Positions 6,914 through 11,419 of a stretch of 11,419 nt of DNA are shown piece by piece. A program made the position numbers and the translations under genes. Source of the DNA: an uncultured Opitutia bacterium (lineage in GTDB: Bacteria; Verrucomicrobiota; Verrucomicrobiia; Opitutales; UBA953). Every line of letters starts with the position of its first letter. The first letter of the stretch is position 1. The notes beneath the pieces are model-generated. The model was not told the DNA's origin. It searched no databases and was given only the letters and a program-made list of their open reading frames with translations. The stretch spans positions 1-11,419 of the forward strand of contig CAITUF010000239.1 in NCBI GenBank assembly GCA_903895475.1, read 5' to 3'.

Positions 6914-7479
6914 ATCCTATCCGCGTCACCGAACGCGCGCAGTCGCTCGCCGCGGCGGTGCTCATGGCTGGCGACATTGCGATCGACGGGACCGCTGGCA
7001 AAGGGCGCGATACCGCTTTCCTCGCGCAAGCAGTCGGCCCAACTGGCCACGTCCATAGCTTCGACATCCAACCCGAAGCGATTGCTTCCACGGACAACCT
7101 CTGCACCTTGGCCGGACTCTCGTCGCGCGTGAGTTTACACCATCGGAGCCACGCAGAAATCGCCACCGTGCTCCCGGCCGGGCACCGCGGTAAAGTCGGC
7201 GCTGCTATTTTCAACTTGGGTTACCTGCCGGGCGGCAACCCTGATATCATCACGCAACCGCAATCCACCGCGACCGCCTTGCAGGCTGCCTTTGGGGCCT
7301 TACGCTCGGGCGGTCGGCTCATCTGCGTCGCCTACACCGGCCACCCTGGCGGGATGGATGAATCGGACGTCGTCCTCGCGTTCGCCGCTGAGCGGACTTC
7401 CGCCGGAGACGCGGTCGAAAAAATCGGCCACGTCCCCAACCCCGGTAAGCCGTGGGTCCTGTCGGTGACGAAGCGTTGA
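6862..7479 (+). CDS. Class I SAM methyltransferase, MnmM/YtqB-type (PF06962, 'rRNA methylase')
   Basis: A Rossmann-fold methyltransferase of the family once called rRNA methylase (YtqB), members of which, as I recall, methylate the wobble uridine modification of tRNA (MnmM). Motif I is IDGTAGKGRDT (41-51), FDIQ (67-70) is the ribose-binding acidic motif, and the family-specific NLGYLPGG is at 118-125. It is followed by TQPQSTATAL (131-140) and YTGHPGG (158-164). The ATG at 6862 has a GAAGG 9 nt upstream and gives 205 residues, overlapping menB by 52 nt. An in-frame TTG at 6901 gives 192 residues, closer to family length, so the start is uncertain. In-frame starts further upstream lie deep inside menB. 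The overlap suggests co-expression with menB. The tRNA target is inferred from family only. Confidence 0.85.
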   Translation: MERKTSAELRQIPLAPINPIRVTERAQSLAAAVLMAGDIAIDGTAGKGRDTAFLAQAVGPTGHVHSFDIQPEAIASTDNLCTLAGLSSRVSLHHRSHAEIATVLPAGHRGKVGAAIFNLGYLPGGNPDIITQPQSTATALQAAFGALRSGGRLICVAYTGHPGGMDESDVVLAFAAERTSAGDAVEKIGHVPNPGKPWVLSVTKR

Positions 7480-7521
7480 GGTAGTTGGACTTCTCGGCAG
7501 ATACCGCTTACAAGGTTAGGC

Positions 7522-8424
7522 ATGTCTGAACGACCTCGCATCGTCCTTACCGGAGCCACTGGCATGATTGGTCGGGCCTTGGCGCAGGCGTTGGCGAAAG
7601 GCGGCTACGATGTGCGGGCCTTGCAATCACGCACGCGTGGCTCAGGCGGCATGGACGTCGCCAGCGGCTGGATTGACGATGCCTTCCTCGAAGGCGCCGA
7701 AGCGGTCATTCATTTATCGGGTGAGCCGATTGCCCAACGTTGGACGAAGGCAGCCAAGGCTCGTATCCTCACGAGTCGAGTCGAAGGCACGCGCCTACTC
7801 GCCGCTGCCTTGGCACGCCTCAAGCAACCGCCCAAGACCTTTATCTCTATGTCGGGCATCAACCGCTATGGCGTCTGGCGGCCGGATGAAACGGTAACGG
7901 AAGCCTCCGCTCTTTCTAATATCGGCTTCTTGGCTGAAATCTCCGAACAATGGGAAATGGCCACCCAGGCCGCCCAAGAGCGTGGCATCCGGACTGTTTG
8001 GCTCCGGACTGGCGTCGTCCTGGCGGGCTCGGGTGGGGCTCTCCAGAAAATGCGCCTGCCCTTCTCCCTTGGACTCGGCGGTCCAGTCGGATCGGGCCAG
8101 CAGCACCTCAGCTGGATTCGACTCGGTGACTTAATTCGGCTGATTCAATGGGCCTTAGCGACTCCGGGTATCCAAGGCGCTGTGAACGCGGTCGCCCCAC
8201 AGCCAGTTACCCAACGCGCCTTTGCCCGGTGCCTCGGCCAAGCGCTTCACCGCCCAGCCATCCTCCCGCTCCCGGCGTTCGCCGTCGGACTCGTCTTCGG
8301 GGAGATGGGCCGCGAAACGCTCCTCGGCGACCTAGCCGCCACGCCCGCCAAAGCCCTAGCTGCCGGTTTCGTCTTCGAGACGCCTGATCTCCCGAGCGCC
8401 CTCCGCGCCGCCCTTTGCGAATGA
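7522..8424 (+). CDS. TIGR01777 family NAD(P)-dependent epimerase (YfcH-like extended SDR)
   Basis: A 300-residue protein matching the TIGR01777/YfcH group throughout. The dinucleotide-binding GATGMIG is at 11-17. Family blocks follow: HLSGEPIAQRW (64-74), TSRVEGTRLL (84-93), the SMSGINRYG active-site region (109-117), LRTGVVLAGSGGAL (161-174), GLGGPVGSGQQHLSWI (184-199), and C-terminal FGEMGRETLLGD then ATPAKALAAGFVF (273-285). In typical members the middle motif reads more like SASAVGYYG; here the tyrosine is kept but the neighbours differ. The biochemical role of the family is poorly defined (an atypical SDR linked in some reports to cell division or nucleotide-sugar chemistry). It starts with ATG preceded by AAGGTTAGG, 42 nt after the methyltransferase, and is probably in the same transcript. 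Confidence 0.9.
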   Translation: MSERPRIVLTGATGMIGRALAQALAKGGYDVRALQSRTRGSGGMDVASGWIDDAFLEGAEAVIHLSGEPIAQRWTKAAKARILTSRVEGTRLLAAALARLKQPPKTFISMSGINRYGVWRPDETVTEASALSNIGFLAEISEQWEMATQAAQERGIRTVWLRTGVVLAGSGGALQKMRLPFSLGLGGPVGSGQQHLSWIRLGDLIRLIQWALATPGIQGAVNAVAPQPVTQRAFARCLGQALHRPAILPLPAFAVGLVFGEMGRETLLGDLAATPAKALAAGFVFETPDLPSALRAALCE

Positions 8425-8466
8425 TTTTAGGTTGAACGGAGCCGCCCAGAAAGGGATTGTCCAGCC

Positions 8467-9234
8467 ATGGAACGTCTCCGTTCAGTCCTCCCCTTTTTCA
8501 GCCTAGCCTGCGCCCTGGCCTTCGTCGGTTGCGACGGAGATACCTCCTCAGAGATGCGCACTCCCGAACTCGAGGATAGCGAATTTCGGCAAGGAATGAC
8601 TTACGAGAAGCAGCGCGAGCCGCGCAAAGCCTTGGAGTCCTTCCTCAAAGTTATCGACGCCCGCAAGGGGGCATCGGAATCTCATCTGGAAGCGGGTCGA
8701 ATGTACCTCGACCTTCAGGATCCACTCCCCGCAGTTTACCACTTCAACCAGTACCTCCGACTCAAGCCGAACTCGGAACAAAGCCCTATTGTCCGTCAGA
8801 TGGTAAAGACGGCTGAAAAGATGTTCGTCCAGCAACTCCCGGGACGCCCGCTGGAGCCCAGCGCTGGCGGCAGCGTCGACCAGTCGGCACTCATCCGTAA
8901 ACTCCAAAACGAAAACTCGAAGCTCATGTTGGAAGTATCCGAGCTTTCCCGCGGCGGCCGTAATCCCGAACCAAAGAACGACCCACGGACTCCGGGTGTG
9001 GCCGCCATCCCCGACAAAGGTACGCCCGCCGTTCCTGGCGTCACTCCGGCCACTGGCCGCAAGGCCCCCGCCTTTACCACTTATGTGGTCAGCAACGGCG
9101 ACACGCTTACCAGGATTTCCATCAAAGCTTACGGCACGCCCGCCCGCTCTAATGACATCTACAACGCCAACCGCGACAAGATGACCTCAGCGGCTAATCT
9201 GAAGGTAGGCATGACGTTGACGATCCCTCAGTAA
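8467..9234 (+). CDS. TPR/LysM-domain lipoprotein
   Basis: A 255-residue predicted envelope lipoprotein. The N-terminus is a hydrophobic signal ending at AFVGC, with Cys22 as the probable lipidated residue. The -3 position is Phe, not the usual Leu, so lipidation is likely but not certain; Asp23 follows the cysteine. Residues about 37-105 form two to three TPR-like helical repeats (ALESFLKVIDARKG, AVYHFNQYLRLKP). Residues about 140-162 are a short coiled coil (LIRKLQNENSKLMLEVSEL). A Pro/Gly-rich linker runs to about 200, and a C-terminal LysM domain (TTYVVSNGDTLTRISIKAYG ... LKVGMTLTIPQ) should bind peptidoglycan. It probably tethers a protein-interaction module to the cell wall. An AAAGGGA Shine-Dalgarno lies upstream. 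RecF starts 3 nt after its stop, implying one transcript. Confidence 0.88.
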   Translation: MERLRSVLPFFSLACALAFVGCDGDTSSEMRTPELEDSEFRQGMTYEKQREPRKALESFLKVIDARKGASESHLEAGRMYLDLQDPLPAVYHFNQYLRLKPNSEQSPIVRQMVKTAEKMFVQQLPGRPLEPSAGGSVDQSALIRKLQNENSKLMLEVSELSRGGRNPEPKNDPRTPGVAAIPDKGTPAVPGVTPATGRKAPAFTTYVVSNGDTLTRISIKAYGTPARSNDIYNANRDKMTSAANLKVGMTLTIPQ

Positions 9235-9237
9235 GCC

Positions 9238-10296
9238 ATGCGCGTCACCCGCATCCGCGCGGCTGACTTCCGCAACCTCCCGTTTGCCGACGTCGATACC
9301 GACGCGCCCCGCGTTTTCCTGCTCGGCGAAAACGGCCAAGGTAAGACCAACCTCCTGGAGGCCGCGGCGCTCGTCTCGGCTTTTCGTTCCTTCCGCACCA
9401 CGGAGATTTCGCCACTTATCCGAATGGGCTGTACCGAGGCACGCCTCCGACTCGATGTGCGCACGGGAACCGAAAGTACCGCGGTGGAACTGCGCCTCGC
9501 GAAGGGTTCACGCACAGCGCTGGTTGACGGCAATCCCGTGACCTCCGTCGCCGAGCATCTGGGTCGCTTTCCCACCATCGTCTTCTGCTCCGACGACCTG
9601 CGTTTGGTCCGAGGGTCACCGTCCAACCGCCGTCGCTGGCTCGATGCTGCGATTGGCGGTACCGACGGCGCGTACCTCAACGCCGTCCGCGACTACACCC
9701 GCGCCCTGGAAGGGCGTAATGCTTTACTCAAGACGGACCGCCCCCAGGAAGATGCGATCCGCGCCTTCGAAAAAACCATGCTCGCGCCGGCCACACTCAT
9801 GGTGGAGACCCGAGCCAAAGTCCTACCTGAACTGGCGACAACCCTACGGGCGGCCTGCGCCCGGGCGGGCTTCCCCGATAAAGGCGCTGACCTCACTTAC
9901 CAACCGGACACCCCCGCCGACCAATTGGCGGACACGTGGGCGAGGCTACGAGGCGTCGACCAAGCAACGGGCTCGACCCTTAAGGGCCCCCAACGCGACG
10001 ACTTTGGCATCCTCTTTGGGAGCCAAGACGCCGCCGACTACGCCTCCGAGGGACAGCAGCGGCTCCTCGTACTCGCCCTCTGCCTCGGCCGCCTCAGTCG
10101 CGATGACAGCCGTGCCCCGACCCCACCCGTCATTCTGGCCGATGACGTCCTGGGAGAGCTGGACGACACCCGCAGGCGGGCTTTCTGGCAGGAAGTCGGG
10201 GAAACCCACCAAGTCATCGCCACGGGCACGGTTCCACCCCCCTCGGGCGACTGGCGGACCTACCGGGTTAGCCAAGGGGTCTACGTCAGGGACTGA
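9238..10296 (+). CDS. recF: DNA replication and repair protein RecF
   Basis: SMC-like ATPase that, with RecO and RecR, loads RecA at gaps in single-strand DNA. It has 352 residues, the usual size. Features seen are the typical N-terminus (RVTRIRAADFRNL), Walker A GENGQGKT (30-37) followed by NLLEA, FCSDDLRLVRGSPSNRRRWLD (about 116-136) typical of RecF, PQRDD (251-255), the ABC signature SEGQQR (270-275), and Walker B PVILADDVLGELDD (297-310) with the D-loop. All ATPase motifs are intact. RecF usually sits with dnaA-dnaN-gyrB; here it lies between a LysM lipoprotein gene (3 nt gap) and secG (43 nt gap). No Shine-Dalgarno sequence precedes the start. Confidence 0.96.
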   Translation: MRVTRIRAADFRNLPFADVDTDAPRVFLLGENGQGKTNLLEAAALVSAFRSFRTTEISPLIRMGCTEARLRLDVRTGTESTAVELRLAKGSRTALVDGNPVTSVAEHLGRFPTIVFCSDDLRLVRGSPSNRRRWLDAAIGGTDGAYLNAVRDYTRALEGRNALLKTDRPQEDAIRAFEKTMLAPATLMVETRAKVLPELATTLRAACARAGFPDKGADLTYQPDTPADQLADTWARLRGVDQATGSTLKGPQRDDFGILFGSQDAADYASEGQQRLLVLALCLGRLSRDDSRAPTPPVILADDVLGELDDTRRRAFWQEVGETHQVIATGTVPPPSGDWRTYRVSQGVYVRD

Positions 10297-10339
10297 TTTT
10301 GGCGTTGTTTTATCATTTTCGGAGCCCTTGGATACGGGG

Positions 10340-10786
10340 ATGAAGGATTTCCTCCTGTACGCCTCGGTCGTCGTTCTCTTCCTCGTCTGCCTCTTGGTCG
10401 TCTTGATCATCCTGATGCAGCGTCCGTCGGCCAACGCCGGCATGGGCTCAGCCCTCGGTGGTGGTGCGGCTGAATCCGTCTTCGGCGGTGAATCCGCCAA
10501 CGTCCTCTCCAAGATGACGACCACCCTCACAGTCATCCTTTTTATCCTCAGCTTCGGGCTCTACCTCGGATTCGTGGCACGTGAAAAGAAAACGCCGTCC
10601 GCCATCGCGCCAGCCGCCGCTACGACCACTAAGCCAGCGACCCCAGAAGTCCCAGCCGCTACGACCGCCACGACTCCTGCCGCTCCAGCTGCTCCGACCG
10701 TTCCAGCCACCACGGCTCCAGCTGCTCCGGCCGCGAAGGCCCCCGAAGCCCCCAAGGCTCCGGCTGTTCCGGCTCCGGCCAAGTAA
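10340..10786 (+). CDS. secG: Preprotein translocase subunit SecG
   Basis: Accessory membrane subunit of the SecYEG channel that helps protein export across the inner membrane. It has 148 residues. Two membrane helices are clear (about 5-27 and 58-80), joined by the diagnostic loop LMQRPSANAGMGSALGGGAA and SVFGGESANVLSKMT (residues about 25-58). After KKTPSA the last ~65 residues are almost only Ala, Pro, Thr, Lys and Val, so the protein is much longer than a minimal SecG (about 70-110). The ATG at 10340 is used because it begins just before the first helix and follows GGATACGGGG. A longer in-frame start would run through recF out of frame. Together with the envelope genes around it, it suggests an export and envelope group. 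Confidence 0.93.
   Translation: MKDFLLYASVVVLFLVCLLVVLIILMQRPSANAGMGSALGGGAAESVFGGESANVLSKMTTTLTVILFILSFGLYLGFVAREKKTPSAIAPAAATTTKPATPEVPAATTATTPAAPAAPTVPATTAPAAPAAKAPEAPKAPAVPAPAK
10682..10729 (+). repeat. In-frame Ala/Pro-coding repeat in the secG tail
   Basis: The 15-nt unit GCTCCAGCTGCTCCG occurs at 10682-10696 and again at 10715-10729, offset by 33 nt (11 codons), so it stays in frame. A separate 12-nt unit GCCGCTACGACC occurs at 10616-10627 and 10655-10666. Such units can arise by slippage and expand or shrink the SecG tail. Confidence 0.7.
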
Positions 10787-10792
10787 TCAGCG

Positions 10793-11419
10793 ATGCGCAC
10801 CACCCTGCTCAGCCTGACTTTTCGCTGGGCGGTGTTGCTATTATCGTTACCGCTGTCCGCCCAACTGAGTTCGGTGGATGAGCGCTACGCGCGGCTAACG
10901 CCGGCGGAAGCCCCCGAGGTTCTGGCTCAATTCCGCGCCTCGCGCCTGCCGGCTGATACGTGCCTTAAGGTCACGATTACCCATAAGCCACGCCGTGGTG
11001 ACGACGCTGCGCCCGTTCATGGATTGCTTTGGGTGGGTTGGGCCGACGGTGGTCCGCGAGTGCGCTTCGAAGCGCGCGATAGCCAAGGCCGTCAGATTTA
11101 CGCCTTCATTGCCAAGAAGAATGCCCAGGCCAGTAGGCTCTGGGTCTCGCAGAACGGCCAGCCGGCCCAAGCCGTCACCGCAGTCGGACTAGGCTCACCG
11201 CTGGCGCCCGGCCTACTCTTAACGCCCTTCGACCTGCACCTGCCTTTCACGCATTGGGAAAAGTCCGACTACGTCTCAACGGAACGCGTGGTGGGGCGGC
11301 CCGCTCACGTTTACCTAGCCAAGAACCCTCAACCAGGCGCACCGACGCAAGTGAGGTTCGCTCTCGACCGTGCTTATGGTGCCATGCTGAGCGCAATTTC
11401 GGAAGATGCACAAGGCAAG
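10793..11419 (+). CDS. Exported LolA-like / outer-membrane lipoprotein-sorting protein (3' partial)
   Basis: The frame is open from the ATG at 10793 to the window end (209 codons, no stop), so the protein is incomplete. Residues 1-23 (MRTTLLSLTFRWAVLLLSLPLSA) are a signal peptide, likely cut after LSA. The mature part lacks a lipobox and looks like the LolA/LppX-like beta fold: alternating beta-strand segments (VHGLLWVGWADGGPRVRFEA, RQIYAFIAKKN, SRLWVSQNGQ), then TPFDLHLPFTHW (144-155) and TERVVGRPAHVYLA (163-176). That pairing is typical of proteins annotated as outer membrane lipoprotein-sorting proteins in related bacteria. It may bind or carry lipid or lipoprotein in the periplasm; this is family-based. 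The start lies 6 nt after the secG stop, without a Shine-Dalgarno sequence, suggesting co-transcription. Confidence 0.75.
   Translation, partial: MRTTLLSLTFRWAVLLLSLPLSAQLSSVDERYARLTPAEAPEVLAQFRASRLPADTCLKVTITHKPRRGDDAAPVHGLLWVGWADGGPRVRFEARDSQGRQIYAFIAKKNAQASRLWVSQNGQPAQAVTAVGLGSPLAPGLLLTPFDLHLPFTHWEKSDYVSTERVVGRPAHVYLAKNPQPGAPTQVRFALDRAYGAMLSAISEDAQGK

Noticed and set aside
9644..10339. Apparent recF-overlapping upstream extension in the secG frame
   Set aside because: It is the out-of-frame reading of recF (Arg/Pro/Ser-rich). SecG homology begins only at the ATG at 10340.
10297..10339. Possible secG promoter with TATCAT at 10311-10316
   Set aside because: The -10-like hexamer is good, but no -35-like hexamer is found 16-18 nt upstream, so the evidence is too thin to call.
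9946..10536. Minus-strand open frame across the recF/secG junction
   Set aside because: It is antisense to the Walker B region of recF and to the membrane helices of secG, both clearly coding on the plus strand.
1..11419. Mobile elements, CRISPR arrays, tRNA or rRNA genes, defence or toxin-antitoxin systems
   Set aside because: No transposase or integrase motif, spaced direct repeats, cloverleaf-like sequence or small toxin/antitoxin pair was seen; gene content and composition look uniformly chromosomal.

Overview
The window reads as ordinary core chromosome from a GC-rich bacterium, most likely a verrucomicrobium of the Opitutae type. This is inferred from protein style, not from a marker gene: an IspD with a lengthened nucleotide loop, a LysM/TPR lipoprotein beside recF and secG, and a LolA-like periplasmic protein. 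The genes also suggest a Gram-negative-type envelope, menaquinone respiration (MenB), system II cytochrome c maturation (CcsA) and the MEP isoprenoid route (IspD). I see no mobile element, CRISPR array, tRNA, rRNA or phage gene, and no stretch over 300 bases without a gene.

Layout. Positions 2-2909 hold a 5'-truncated CcsA-type cytochrome c biogenesis gene, a NusG/RfaH-type elongation factor that overlaps it by 4 nt, and a YhcH/YjgK/YiaL family protein. A secreted alpha/beta hydrolase follows (2972-3889), then a 185-nt gap with a strong inverted repeat. Next come pyrF and ispD with a 4-nt overlap (4075-5480). A convergent hypothetical gene (5485-5979, minus strand) is the only reverse-strand gene. 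It shares an 88-nt divergent intergenic region with menB (6068-6913), which overlaps an MnmM/YtqB-type methyltransferase gene (ends 7479). A TIGR01777-type epimerase follows (7522-8424). The last block (8467-11419) is tightly packed: TPR-LysM lipoprotein, recF, secG, and a LolA-like exported protein cut by the window end.

How the genes fit together. CcsA and MenB both serve respiration (haem attachment to c-type cytochromes, and menaquinone synthesis). PyrF and IspD are unrelated biosynthetic steps that are apparently co-transcribed. The last block mixes envelope functions (LysM lipoprotein, SecG, LolA-like protein) with DNA repair (RecF). No new multi-gene system is evident. The items most worth a second look are the convergent hypothetical gene, the RfaH-like factor coupled to ccsA, the intergenic hairpin, the SecG low-complexity tail, and two genes cut by the window ends whose true extent is not visible here.
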